In this document: positions 1 to 10,699 of the stretch, in pieces
Layout of the letters: each line of letters opens with the position of its first letter
Numbering within the stretch: the stretch's first letter is position 1
Assembly: GCA_948567375.1 (NCBI GenBank)
Contig: OX419761.1
Coordinates: forward strand, 33,048,501 to 33,112,500
Direction of reading: 5' to 3'
DNA: 64,000 nucleotides
Source: Lunularia cruciata
Lineage: Eukaryota; Streptophyta; Marchantiopsida; Lunulariales; Lunulariaceae
The notes under the pieces: generated by a model
The model's input: only the letters and a program-made list of their open reading frames with translations
The model's database searches: none
What the model was told of the DNA's origin: nothing
Position numbers and translations under genes: made by a program

Positions 1-179
1 CAAGTTTGATGTCAAACAATTGGAGTTGCTCCTCCCATCAATCATGTTGACTCTTCATGTGTTCTAAGTGTCAATTTTGCAACAATAGTTTGTGATCAAT
101 TTGCATGATCACTTGTTTCACCATGAGATAATGCCTCCATACATTTGGTGGCATATACCATTGCAAGTTGTTCTCAATC

Positions 180-1140
180 TCAAGTAGAGCAATTTCTTTC
201 AATTATATTTAGTTGGCAAGACACAAAGGCAATGGGATGTAGTCCATCTAGGAATTCATGTTGCAACATAGCTCTAATTGCAAATTTAGAAGCATCAAAA
301 TCAACCATACAAGGTAGTTGAGGATCATATGGTTGAAGAATGGGTCTTGAAGACACCATATGTTCCAACTTCTAGAATGCTTCTTCATGCTTGGTAGTCC
401 ATTGGAAGCTTGAAATCTTCCCCAAGAAGTTCTTCCATATGAGCATAATAGTGGATGAACTGTTGTAAAAATTGGCCAATCCATTGAATACCCATACTTT
501 TATAACATCCTTTGGAGTAAGCTAATCAATAATAGCTTTGATTTTCTCCTCTTCCATCTTGATCCCCTCCGATGAAATCTTGTGACCCAAGAAGGTAAGC
601 TCCTTCTGCCAAAAGGCACACTTTGACTTCTTATAGTAAAATTTCTATTATTGTAGTCATCTTAGGACTTCTTGCACATGATTCATGTGTTCTGCCTCTG
701 TCTTGCTATAGATTAAAATATCATCCAAAAACACCATCACATACCAATCCAATAGTCCATCCAACACTTGATGCATCTGATCCATGAAGAGTGCTGGAGC
801 ATTAGTGCTCCAACACTAATGCTCACTAGAGCTCAAAAGGTAGAACTCTCCACTCAAAATGCTTGTACCTTGTGCAAGAGGTAGTCTTTTGCATGTCCTC
901 CCTATCAATGAGGATTTGCCAATAGCCACTATAAAGATCTAACTTGGAAAAGTATCATGCTCCACTCAATTGATCAAGCAAGTCATTGATCCAAGGCAAA
1001 GGATATGCATTCTTCACTGTTTGCTTATTGAGCACATGGTAACCAATATAGAAACAAAGTCCTCCATCTTTCTTTGAAACAAATAGTATCGGTGCTCTCC
1101 AAGGAGAGGTACTATGTCGTATGAAGTCCTTCTCCAACAA
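180..1140 (-). pseudogene. Reverse transcriptase / RNase H relic of copy A
   Basis: Minus-strand frames give a gypsy RT start ([20 protein letters not shown], then [15 protein letters not shown]) at 955-1140, and an RNase H start (MVDFDASKFAIRAMLQHEF, GLHPIAFVSCQL) at 180-368. Between them the frame is broken, but the region 480-950 still reads as RT-like when frames are switched. The enzyme would copy element RNA into DNA in cytoplasmic particles. The first RNase H aspartate is kept in the DAS context. Several stops exclude function. The identification rests on motif order and is firm at the superfamily level. Confidence 0.8.
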
Positions 1141-1666
1141 CTCTGTAAGTGTTGTTCATAACTCCTCTAACTCCTTTGGTGAGAGCCAATAGATTGGTCT
1201 ATTCACTAGAGTACTCCTTGGAAATAACTCAATCTTGAAGTGCATACCATGATCAAAGAGTAAATCCTTTGGCAGATCATCCAGAAACACGTATGCAAAC
1301 TTTTGAACTATCTGATCAAATATTGCTTGATGAGGCTCTTGCCTCTCCTCAGATTGTCCTTGTGCAACTAGCTTGATCCACACTGCAAAAATAGACTTAT
1401 CTTCCTCCAAAGCCTACTCTTTGGTTGCTTCACTAACAAACTTCCCATCTAGGGACTCATCTTTCTTCAAAGCTTATTCCATGGCTACTTTCCTAGCAAA
1501 CTTTCCATCTTGGGACTCATCTCCCTTCATGGTTTGCTCTATTGCTACCTTCTTGATAGAATTTCCATCTTAGGACTAATTATTCTTAGATGTCTTATTG
1601 AGAGGTGCCAGACAACCTAATCGGAAATTCCTACCTTTGGTGTTGTACTTGAATTTTTTGTCGATT

Positions 1667-2014
1667 CTAATCAAATTGAACCTCATGACATTCAAGCCAT
1701 GGTAGTCCTAGAATCACATCATAGTGTAGTGGTGCCACTACAAACCTCATACACTCCAAATACTCATTCCCAATCTTGAAGGTAACAGAATGCAAGGTAC
1801 GGAATGCAAAACACTTTCTACTATCCTCCATCATCAATCTACTTCCAATTATTGGCTTGATAAGAATACCCATTTCTTTTTTTACTTGCACAGACATGCA
1901 ATTCTTTGAACTTCCAAAATCAACCAAAATCCTAGTACCCTGATTAGATATCGTACCTTGCAGGTGAAGCAAACTTGTATAGGTCGAGCCTTCAATCCCA
2001 TTGGAACTTATCAA
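1667..2014 (-). pseudogene. Retroviral-type aspartic protease relic of copy A
   Basis: A 115-codon minus-strand frame contains ILVDFGSSKNCM followed about 60 residues later by YDVILGLPWLECHEVQFD, the usual start and end of a gypsy pepsin-like protease domain. The family active site is D-S/T-G; here the serine position is phenylalanine (DFG). It lies between the gag zinc knuckle (2125-2166) and the RT, in the expected order. The linker to RT (1156-1410) reads on as a broken frame with DQIVQKFAYVFLDDLPKDL. It processed the Gag-Pol polyprotein in the ancestral element. Confidence 0.7.
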
Positions 2015-2124
2015 GATCCCAGTAGGCGGCTCAAAATCTCCTACTAGGATTCCTCATTTCCTTGATCATTCTACTCCACAAACTCCATCTAGGCAACTTG
2101 TTGAGGTCACCTATTCTTAAGTAG

Positions 2125-3890
2125 ACATTCAGCAATGTGATGTCCAACTTGGCAACAATAAAAACAACCACCATTTTGTCACAATCTTTCTCTATCCGCT
2201 ATACCAAGTGGTATCCATTGGATAACATCAATCTCCATTGGTGCCGGTTCCTCCACCTGTGCATAGTGTATTGGTAAGCTTTGTGTAGGTTGGGTCTATA
2301 ACACCCATTTGTGCGTGTGTGTGGTATTGTGATATTTAGCTTAGTATTACATGTACTTGAGAGATATTATTTATCTAGAAATAAAAGATGGTTCTACATT
2401 AGTCATGATTAGCTAAAGTTAGTCATAGCTAAGATAAAGGGGACCTTACTTTAGAGGAAGTGGAAAAGATGAGCATCACTATTTTGGATTCTAATGTGTT
2501 GACTTGATATTATTCTTAGGTGTTTGGCTTTGAGGAAAGAGTTAAGAACTCTTGGGTCCGCAAGCCTTTTTGTTTTGGATTCTTCTATAGTCCAAGGATA
2601 GCCCATGTGAAAGAATCCTTGACTTAGTGGTTGGGTCAAGATAAGATCACATGCTTAGTAGAATATGCCCATGTGGATAGATATTGTTTTATATTTTTTG
2701 ACTTTACTTGACTTTTAGCCTAGTAACTTGACTTACTCTAGTAATTAGTAATTTTGGTGCGTAACTATTTCACAGGTATATAAACAAGGGGTGAGGAGGT
2801 ACTCATCATCCTTTCATTTACAACTATCTCTCTCTCATTGAGTTCTCTAGTGAGCAATGTCTTGAGTATTGGAGTGTTAGCCTTGGAGGAGTATGATGGA
2901 GTTGGGGTTCTTTGCCTTCTTAGTCCATGGTGCACTACCATAATACCCATTAGAGGTTCATCTTGAGTGAGAGACATGCCAGCTCATAGGTCAAGACCAA
3001 GTTGTTGCAACCAAGGAATCAAAGCGCTCAGCCAATTACATGGCTTCTTCCACATTTTGTGGTTCTCGCATGGTCACATCCAATTTGGTTTGTGACTTTA
3101 AGCCCCTCACAAATTGATCCAAAACTTCACCTTCTTGTATATTTGGAATCTACATGATGATGTTTTGAAATTGCATGATGTAGCTCCTTACAGAGCCAAT
3201 TTCCTTCAACTCTACCAATTTATCTTGTGCAGCTCAGGTGGCATTTATAGTTTGAAATTGACCAAGTATTGCATCCTTGAATTTTTCCCATGTTAAGATT
3301 GGTGTAATAATCTGTCGTTAAGCTTGCTCCACTTGGAATTGCCTCTAAAGTTTTGCCACACCATCCAATTGGCTAGAAGCCAAGAGAATCTATTTTTGTT
3401 CATCTTGAAGATTGATAGCTTCAAAGTAACGTTCACAATCAAACACAATATTCTCCACTATGCCCGAAAAATTCTTGCCTTCAAATACCTTGGGTTTTGG
3501 AAATTTGATTTGATCTTTTCCATCTCAAATTGGTGCTCTCTCTATGTGTTCTTGTTGTTGTTAGGCTCGTTCATCCAACAATCAAGTAAGGAGCTCCATT
3601 TGTTGTTGCATAACAATGAGAAAATCTGGTATTGCCACCATGGCTACTATTCTATCCCACTACTCCTAATTTATCTAATTTATTAACATATAGATGCAAC
3701 ATGTCCACCATTCTCCATAAGTTACAACTGAAAGCATCAAGGGTTCTCAACAAGGTGATCATATGTAGAAAATCTTGCCCAAAGCTCGAGGTGATGAATT
3801 GTGTAAACCAATGCTTGGGTAGTACTTGGACAAAAAAATCCCAATGGTTTGGTGGAAGTGGATTTGGTAGTCTATAAATTACATCTATCC
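2125..3890 (-). pseudogene. gag relic with CCHC zinc knuckle (copy A)
   Basis: The minus strand at 2125-2166 reads CFYCCQVGHHIAEC, a perfect CX2CX4HX4C nucleocapsid knuckle. Upstream of it (higher coordinates) broken frames resemble gypsy capsid sequence up to the primer binding site at 3898; for example the 3652-3999 frame runs through the LTR end into gag. The gag sequence is interrupted at 2297-2988 by an LTR-like insertion. There is no intact start-to-stop frame. Confidence 0.65.
2297..2988 (+). mobile_element. Probable solo LTR inserted in gag of copy A
   Basis: The segment starts TATAACACCC, which looks like a typical plant LTR start TGTAACACCC with one G-to-A change. It has a TATA box (GTATATAAAC, 2777-2786) followed by a pyrimidine-rich leader, and no coding homology. 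It separates two halves of copy A's gag, and GGTC flanks both sides (2293-2296 and 2989-2992), a possible 4-bp target duplication. The right end (CTCATA) does not mirror the left well, so the boundaries are tentative. Confidence 0.5.
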
Positions 3891-3897
3891 CATTCTT

Positions 3898-3909
3898 GCT
3901 CTGATACCA
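3898..3909 (-). other. Primer binding site (tRNA-Met type) of copy A
   Basis: The minus strand reads TGGTATCAGAGC one base after the LTR end, the standard plant initiator-tRNA-Met primer site. It fixes the element's orientation and the LTR boundary. Confidence 0.9.
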
Positions 3910-3910
3910 A

Positions 3911-4327
3911 TGTAAAAGACCGAGATTGAGGAGAGAAATAGGAGAATGGATGCTCACATTGGGACACTTGAACAAGAGAAAACTCCAAATGCCTAGCATA
4001 AGCTTTGGCTCTTGTATTTATAGTGAGCATACAAGGTCCTTGAGAAGCTTCTCAAAAAGTTTCCTTCAGCCGCTTTCTTGGAGTGCAAGCCAAGTTAAAT
4101 GGGAAGCTTCTCAAGAAGCTTCCTTCTAGAAGCCACTTACTTGGCGTGCAAGCTAAGCTTCCTTGCAAGCTTCCTTCTAGAAGTTACCTACTTGAGGTGC
4201 AAGCTAAGTTAGCAAGGAAGCTTCCCAAGAATCTTCCTAGATACTTTTGAAATATTCTAGGCTAATTTGTCGTATTTGCTACTTTGTTAGCTCTACTAAC
4301 TTCATCGCTAAACTCCATATTGTTACA
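3911..4327 (-). repeat. 5' LTR of copy A (417 bp)
   Basis: On the minus strand it starts TGTAACAATATGG and ends CTTTTACA, so it is bounded by TG..CA and a short inverted repeat. It is clearly homologous to the LTR at 8209-8621. The middle (about 4030-4240) carries repeated modules with the AAGCTT-type core and GTGCAAGCTAAG/GTGCAAGCCAAG, which also occur in the other LTR. Confidence 0.9.
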
Positions 4328-4399
4328 AATTGACTCCAAAGTCCAACTCAAGTTTAAGACCGCTTTACATCAAAATCCTTTCTTTTAGATAGCGCAAGG

Positions 4400-4725
4400 T
4401 TGTCTTGCAACATAAAACAAGGAGTACAATGCTTTCTCTTTCAAGGAAGGCCTTCTACTTTGTGAGAACCAGATTTATGTTCCAACCAAGGATGATCTCT
4501 GACTTATATGCCTCCAAGAAGCCCATGACTTACCAATCGTTGGTCACATGGGTATGGACAAGACCTTGGGTACTCTCTAATGCCAATGGTGCTGGCCCAA
4601 CATGACATGGGATGTTTGAGAGTTTTTCTGATCATGTGAGAGTTGCCAATGCAACAAGGCCAACAACTAGAAACTGAGTTGACTCCTTCAACCACTCCTC
4701 ATTCCATCTACTCAATGGGAACATG
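4400..4725 (+). pseudogene. Integrase N-terminal HHCC zinc domain relic (copy B)
   Basis: Frames at 4500-4680 give HDLPIVGHMGMDKTLGTL, then WCWPNM and SCESCQCNKA, matching the H-H-C-C zinc-binding head of gypsy integrases. Preceding bases (about 4330-4480) read as the RNase H/integrase linker. Stops fall inside. After a QWEH motif at about 4714-4725 the homology stops abruptly, and it resumes at 7110 with the catalytic core. Confidence 0.75.
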
Positions 4726-7109
4726 TTGTCATACTTTTCTTTTCTCTCTTTGGGAACACAAAGGATGCCTAGCAGTGAAGGCTACATATCAAAGGCTAAA
4801 GGTAAACTTATAACTACTTGAATGAACATGTGTGTGACCCAACCGCCAAATTCATTCCCATAACTAATATTCTTGCTATCGAGAAGGGTAGTGACAGACA
4901 ACCTAACCTATCATCACAACATGCACTCCTGGTTTGCTGGTCATCACTTCCAGCATAACCAAGGAGAAATACAAAACACTCCTCAAAGGAAACAAACTAA
5001 GCGTAATGCCCGAACACCAATCCAAGCCAACTATAGGCATGTAAGCACAAAGGAGATCCAATCATAAGATTTGTGCTTTTTGTCAAAAATCACTCTCTAT
5101 GCTTTTTGTCAAAGAAGAGCTTGAGAGCCTTCTTGCTCTGTCATCAAGCTCATTTCAACCTGTACTCCAAATCTCATCCAATCTGGACTTCAGATTTCAA
5201 CAAACTTCTACTCCAAGTGGAGTATTCCTAAGTCTTCTTGATACGGAAAACTATGCACAACTTATATGAATATAAATTTTTTTTTGTATCTTGGATTCAG
5301 GTTTTCTAAAATTCAATGGAAATCCTATGAGATAAGCTTTCCAATGACATAAAATATACCTCAATCAGGTCACTATAGCTCCCCTAACAAACTCTCAAAA
5401 TTGGCCAGGTTTTTTGCGACTTTCACCCTAATTTCAAAACCCCTATTTTAGGGTTTGCTCCTGGTTCTTGGAAATTTCTCCCCAGATTTTTAATTTAGAA
5501 GTACACTTGATCCTTAAAAACACTCTGGCCATCTGAAACCCTTGATCATAGTCACAAGATAGGAGAATTGACCTCCAATCAAGATGGAAGATAAAAATTG
5601 CTCTACCGAGCTTATGACAATATTTGTTGTGTAATGTTTTGCATCAGATATCACTCTCCATAGATCTAGAGCTAACCAAGAAACACCTAGGTAACAGATA
5701 GAAGCTTTACAATTCTTACAATTCTTAATTGTGCAAATATTGTGTCCAGACTGTTTCGTACATATCCATCAACATAGTTCTCGTACAATATCGTTACTCT
5801 TTCTATGCATGACCAAATATTTCTGTACACTATGCTAACAGTGTGTCATAGTATTTGGTTGTATCCTTGTCTAAACTCTAGAAATTTTTGTAACCTAATC
5901 CAATCCCAGTCCCTAGATACAGATCAATTCCTAAGCTGAGCTAACTTATGAGCTCTACAGACCCGTGTATACTTGATCCAAGACTCTGAATGTGAATTCT
6001 CAAGAATTCACATGAAACCTTTGCATAAAGATGCAAATTGTAACCAAAAACAAGACTGGAAATTTTCATAAGGTATCTTGAACCACAACTTGGAGAGTGA
6101 CCAAAATTCCAAACCTAATCATCAGCTCTTCTCCAACACCTTATATCTCAAAAGCTTCAACTTCAATCCATCAGATCTGATTTGAAATTGATTTAAAACT
6201 AAAATTTCTTGTAGTTAGAGCTATAAAAACTTTTTCTTCTCTCCAAATCCACTGATAGATTATGAAGATGTGTCAAGAAGCTCTCCCAATTGCCTACTTT
6301 GTGCTCTTGGGTATAAATTCTATCCCCTTTATCTCAAATGATGATATCTCTCTCAAAATCTACTCAAATTGTCTAATTTCAGTTTTTGGAATGTAGCCTA
6401 TCATCTCCTCTCTCCAATTATGGTCTTCACTATTTGAATCCCCTCCCCAAACTCCCCAGATTGTCAAAAACTCTAGATTTCTTCTCTTGGGACCCAATCT
6501 CTTGGAAATTTATCCTTTAGTTTCTTCATTTTTTGACAAATAGACCTTACAACTCCACCTTGAAGCTTATGAGCAAAAATTTAGGCATTCTCCAACTATA
6601 GAAGTACATAGATCTTCAAGTCCCAAATATACTCATAAGTAAGCACTAGAAGGACAATAGGATTTGGGTTTCCCATCACCGACTCCATGAATGCTGCCCC
6701 AAAATGTACCACCATCCAATCCCATAAGTCATTACGATGTAAAATCTGAATTCTAATGAGAAAAGGATTTGAGAGTGGCAGATTGGGAGCATTGGACATC
6801 TCATGCTCAAATGCCTCCTTTGATGTTCTAACACTTGCGCTTTACTACAACTCTCACTCCCAATGTACTCCCCCCCCTCAAGACTCCTCGACTCAACACA
6901 CAGTCTCTCCACTCTCCCTCATCTTTATACATTAGAGCTCTCAAACATGATAAGATTGTAACCCATATGACCAATCACATATATGTACATAAATTGGTCC
7001 CATGGCAATGTCTCATCCGTTGGATCTATCATACCACCTACTCCACTAATGTGAGGATAAACTATGATAAGTTACTTTTTTACGGGCTACGCAAACCACA
7101 ACATGACAA
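4726..7109. mobile_element. 2.4-kb insert splitting copy B integrase
   Basis: Integrase homology ends at 4725 and resumes at 7110. The insert begins TTGTCAT and ends ATGACAA, a 7-bp inverted pair, and is flanked by CATG on both sides (4722-4725 and 7110-7113), so it may be a mobile element with a 4-bp target duplication. Most of 4740-6590 is AT-rich without recognisable coding capacity. At 6596-6912 the minus strand holds a gag-N-terminal-like fragment related to element C. The class is not determined. Confidence 0.5.
6596..6912 (-). pseudogene. gag-leader fragment related to element C
   Basis: A 67-codon minus-strand frame (6596-6799), with an overlapping frame up to 6912, reads VVHFGAAFMESVMGNPNPIV and WDLKIYVLL. 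Element C has VYHFGVEFMDRVMNSPNPMI and WDLTIYILL at 12749-12970, clearly the same protein. It has no LTR or PBS next to it. Either the 2.4-kb insert captured part of a C-like element, or the insert is itself a derivative of that family. Confidence 0.6.
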
Positions 7110-8243
7110 CATGAGCTTGGATCTCATCATGTCCTTGCCCAAGACAAAGCAAGGTCACACAACAATTGTGGTATTTGTGGATAAGCTTAGTAAGCAAAAT
7201 CCATTTGACACCAACCTTTGATGCTATGGATGCTCCAACATTGGTGCAGATCTATTTCAACATTGTCTTCAAGCATCATGGGATGCCTCGTGTACTCATC
7301 TCTGACTATTATCCTCAATTCACTTAAAAATTTTGGCAAGCACTCTTCTAGATACTTGACACCAAGTTTACTTTGTCCATGGCCTATCATCCTCAAACTA
7401 ATAGACAAATTGAACGTGAAAATTGCATCTTGGAGGATATGATTCATGCCTTCATCAACATCCACCAAACCAATTGGGATGAATGTCTTGTAGCTATGGA
7501 GTTTGCATACAATAATTTCAAATAGACAAGCACCAAATTCTCTCCTTTCTTCCTCAATTTTGGCCAAGATCCATTGTTCCTAATTCTCTTCTTGCTCCTC
7601 TTCCATCTCATGTCCCTCATACTTCCACCTTCTTGACCACCATATCCCAATCCCTCCAGCAAGCCAAATATCATCTCCTTATTGCTCAAAATTGGCAAAA
7701 ACAATATGCAGACCACCATTGTCATGATCTCACTTTTCAAGTTGGTGATAAGGTCATGCTCTCCTTTAGTAACCTACCTATTCCACTTGATACCCAGGTC
7801 TGTAAACTCACCCCTAATTGGATAGGACTCTTTGATGTCACCCAAATCATCTCTCTTGTTGCTTATCAAATTGCCTTGCCTTGTCATATGGGCATCCATC
7901 TATTCTTTCACATTTTCAAGTTTCCTTTGTTCCTAACCCATCCTCTTTTTGCTCTTGTGTCCAACCTCTTCCTCCTACCATCCCTATCAATGATCATGAG
8001 GAGTAAAAATTTGATAGTATCCTTGCACATTGCCACATTCAACAAGGCCGCCAACAACATATGGAGTACAAGGTCCTTTGGAAAGGGTATCCCCTTCATG
8101 ATGCCACATGGGAACCTCTTTCTCATCTTTCAAATGCACAAATGGCCATCCAAGAGTTTGAAACTTCAATGACAATGAGAACATCACCAACTAGCGGTGG
8201 AGGAATATGTAACAATATGGAGTTTAGTGATGAAGTTAGTTAG
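7110..8243 (+). pseudogene. Integrase core and chromodomain relic (copy B)
   Basis: Plus frames give MSLDLIMSLPKTKQGHTTIV with FVDKLSK (first catalytic Asp region), HHGMPRVLISDYYPQF (second Asp), and AYHPQTNRQIERENC (catalytic Glu), the D,D-35-E core of gypsy integrases. EFAYNN follows. A C-terminal chromodomain at 8061-8204 reads EYKVLWKGYP and DATWEP. Chromodomains in this position define chromoviruses and are known to steer insertion towards modified chromatin. Stops and frame changes between 7320 and 8060 make it non-functional, although the three catalytic acids are still visible. Confidence 0.8.
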
Positions 8244-8621
8244 GGCTAACAAAGTAGCAAATAGACCAAACTAGCCTAGAATATTTAAGAAGTATCTAGG
8301 AAGCTTCTTGGGAAGTTTTATGGCTAGCTTAGCTTGCACCCCAAATAGGTAGCTTCTAGAAGCTTCCAACAAGCTTAGCTTGCACGCTAAGTAAACAACT
8401 TCTAGAAGGAAGCTTCTTGAGAAGCTTCCCGGTAACTTGGCTTGCACTCCAAGAAAGTGGCTCAAGGAAGCTTCTCAACAAGAAGCTTCTCAAGAGCCTT
8501 GTATGCTCCTTATAAATACCAAAGCTGAAGCTCATGCTAGGCAATTGGAGTTTCCTACACTCAAGTATCCCAATGTGATCATCTATTCTCCTATTTCTCC
8601 TCTCAGTCTCAATCTTTTGCA
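8209..8621 (+). repeat. 3' LTR of copy B (413 bp)
   Basis: It starts TGTAACAATATGG and ends CTTTTGCA, matching the reverse complement of 3911-4327 with visible divergence. It is preceded by a purine-rich stretch (GGTGGAGGAATA) that would be the polypurine tract. It lies just after the chromodomain stop. Confidence 0.9.
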
Positions 8622-8639
8622 TCAATAGCAAGATACAAG

Positions 8640-10339
8640 CAAGGATAGATAATGCCTTTGCCCATGATAGGCATCCTACCAATGGATGATTAGTTGCAGA
8701 TTAGAAGAAATTTTTTCAAAGGGAGATTGTTAGGGCATTGATGAAGATCTTCAAGCCCAAATACAATACCTATCTCACAAACTTGCAAGCTCCTTTCCTT
8801 GAGCACTTGTTTTTGGATTGACTAATTGATTGGGAGCTTCCACACTAATATGAAAAAGATGTACAATGTGCTTGATGGTCCAATACCTCACTACCTATTG
8901 CCATTGGTGGTGGATTTCTACATTTTCTATGGATTACTTACCAAGGAAGAAAGCTAGAATTCTAGATCATGAAGTATTGCCTTACTATTTCAAAGAAGAC
9001 CTTGAGGGCTTGCACCAAATGGAGCCCATGCAAGAAGTAGATGAGGTGAATTTATGAGTCTAGGGAAGAAGAAGAAAAAGTAAAAATTCCATACTATCCC
9101 CACTATCAAGAAGTTTGCTATTTGGAAGAGTGCAAAGAAACTCCAAGTTATGAAGGAGTTAGATGAAGATGAAGACATCCAAGCCAAAGAAGAAAAAGAG
9201 AGATCTTCAAAAGTGCATAAAACAGATTTTGACTAAGAAGGAGAAGCATTGGAGGAATCAAAAGAAGAAATAGAAGAAGAAGAAGACAAAGATACTAAGA
9301 GCCAAGAAGGAGAGGCTCTTACTGAAGCCAATGTATGGGAAATCAACAACATGCTCATGCCCAAGCACCATTCACAAAAAGAACCCAAAAGATACCTAAT
9401 CAAGAATTGGAACAAGAAAGTGACTTTGATGAAGTAAAAGAAGATATTCCAAAGAAGGTTGTGGTACCATCATAGATAGGTACCCAAGGAAGAAGAAACC
9501 TCCCAACTTATTGATATAGGGAGGTAGTTGACTAGGGAAACATAACATTTTGTTATTTGGGAGATGCTTGGAGGAGGTATTCTCAAGATATTTTGTTGCC
9601 TTTGATGATGGTCTTGGATACTTGCTATCCAACATACAAGAAGGAATTTCCACAAGTATCAGTCTATTCAACTATGGTGGCTGAGATACATGCTCAATTG
9701 GAACATCACAAGTTCAAAGTAGCTTCCTTGAAAAGCAAGGTATTTTATCTTTGTGAAGAATAGAAGAAGTAAAGTGTGGAGTCAATTACTTTGCAAGAGG
9801 AGTTAGAAACCTTGAAGACTCCTCCATGAAAGTAATAGAAGAGCAAGTGGTTGAAGAACAAGTATATCAACAAATTGGAGAAAGGCTTGACCACGCTATG
9901 AGATTCTTTGTAGGAACTTGAAGAAGAGAACTATTTGGTGAAGTGTCAATTTCAGACTCTTTGAAAGACAAAAGTGGATCTTTGGAAGTTGGCAGTCAAA
10001 GAGAAGTCAAAATCCATGGAAATGATCTAGAAATCTGAAGTTCAGGTGAAGCAATTGATGATTGACTAAGCAATGGTGAAGTACATTTCTTTGCATCAAG
10101 TACAAAGAAATAGTGAAGAGTTTATATGATAGATTGAAGGTGGATACACTAAGAGCTCATCACCACAACAATTTGATTGAATGAGGAGAAGCAAGAGAAG
10201 GTCTACTCTTGGTGGTAGCTTGTACTTTTGCACCAACCAAGTCTCTTCAAGATGGTGAAGTGAAGGTGCAATTGCTAGTGCAATAAAGGGGTCAAGGGAG
10301 GAATGATACCAAAACAAAATAAGATGAGTATGCAACATC
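8640..10339 (+). pseudogene. Degenerate repeat-derived coding relic, acidic/lysine-rich
   Basis: No intact gene is present. The plus strand gives short frames with a retroelement-like look: about 8850-9060 (EPMQEVDEVNL end), 9249-9437 (EESKEEIEEEEDKDTKSQEG, acidic) and 9557-9763. They are broken by stops every 50 to 70 codons and are continued by the coiled-coil frame at 10340. The charged, helix-forming composition resembles the coiled-coil relic at 33412-34353. I cannot name the family; a gag-like or accessory ORF of a retroelement is the best guess. Confidence 0.35.
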
Positions 10340-10699
10340 ATGGAGGAGATGATGGTTGAGTTCATGGAGAACACCAACACCACAAATGAAGTACATGAGC
10401 TCAAACTTGCACATCAAAAACTCATGGAACTGCTTGAAGACCAAACCTTGGAGTGGATTGCCTTAAGACTTAAGATTAGGATAAAAAAGAGGTTTAAGGA
10501 GTTGAAAGAGAGCTTGAGGATGACTTTGCTATCTATTAGAGCTCAGTTCAACAAGGTAGTGGAGACTTTAGAGTTAGAGGAGAAGTTTGAGGAGGCATCA
10601 GAGTCATTAGAACCAGTTTTGGAGGTAGTGAAGTGGATTGATATCTTGGCCATACCTCCTAGAGCTGCATCTCCAATAGTGGCCATCATGGACCATTAG
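10340..10699 (+). CDS. 119-codon coiled-coil open frame, probable repeat relic
   Basis: An open frame from an ATG to a stop, rich in E, K and L, with heptad-like stretches (ELKLAHQKLMELLEDQTLEW, RFKELKESLRMTLLSIRAQF, ETLELEEKFEEASESLEPVL). It predicts a mostly helical, coiled-coil protein with a short hydrophobic-proline tail (ILAIPPRAASPIVAIMD). There is no catalytic motif. It continues the broken coding relic upstream, so it is more likely the surviving 3' part of a mobile-element ORF than a host gene. Function unknown. Confidence 0.35.
   Translation: MEEMMVEFMENTNTTNEVHELKLAHQKLMELLEDQTLEWIALRLKIRIKKRFKELKESLRMTLLSIRAQFNKVVETLELEEKFEEASESLEPVLEVVKWIDILAIPPRAASPIVAIMDH

Larger units (their letters stand above)
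1..4327 (-). mobile_element. Ty3/gypsy retrotransposon copy A (truncated by window edge)
   Basis: Reading leftward from a 5' LTR at 3911-4327 come a tRNA-Met type primer binding site, gag with a CCHC knuckle, an aspartic protease, reverse transcriptase and RNase H, the order of a gypsy gag-pol. Integrase and the 3' LTR would lie left of base 1. All coding parts carry stops and frameshifts, so the copy is dead. The bases just right of its LTR (4328 onward) are pol sequence of a plus-strand copy of the same family (B), so A appears to have inserted into B in opposite orientation. Confidence 0.85.
4328..8621 (+). mobile_element. Ty3/gypsy chromovirus copy B (3' half, split)
   Basis: Plus-strand pol starts right at the edge of copy A's LTR and continues through the integrase zinc domain. 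It is interrupted at 4726-7109, resumes with the integrase core and chromodomain, and ends in a 3' LTR at 8209-8621. The 5' half should lie beyond copy A, outside the window. The LTR is of the same family as copy A's. It is inactive because of stops and the insertions. Confidence 0.8.
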
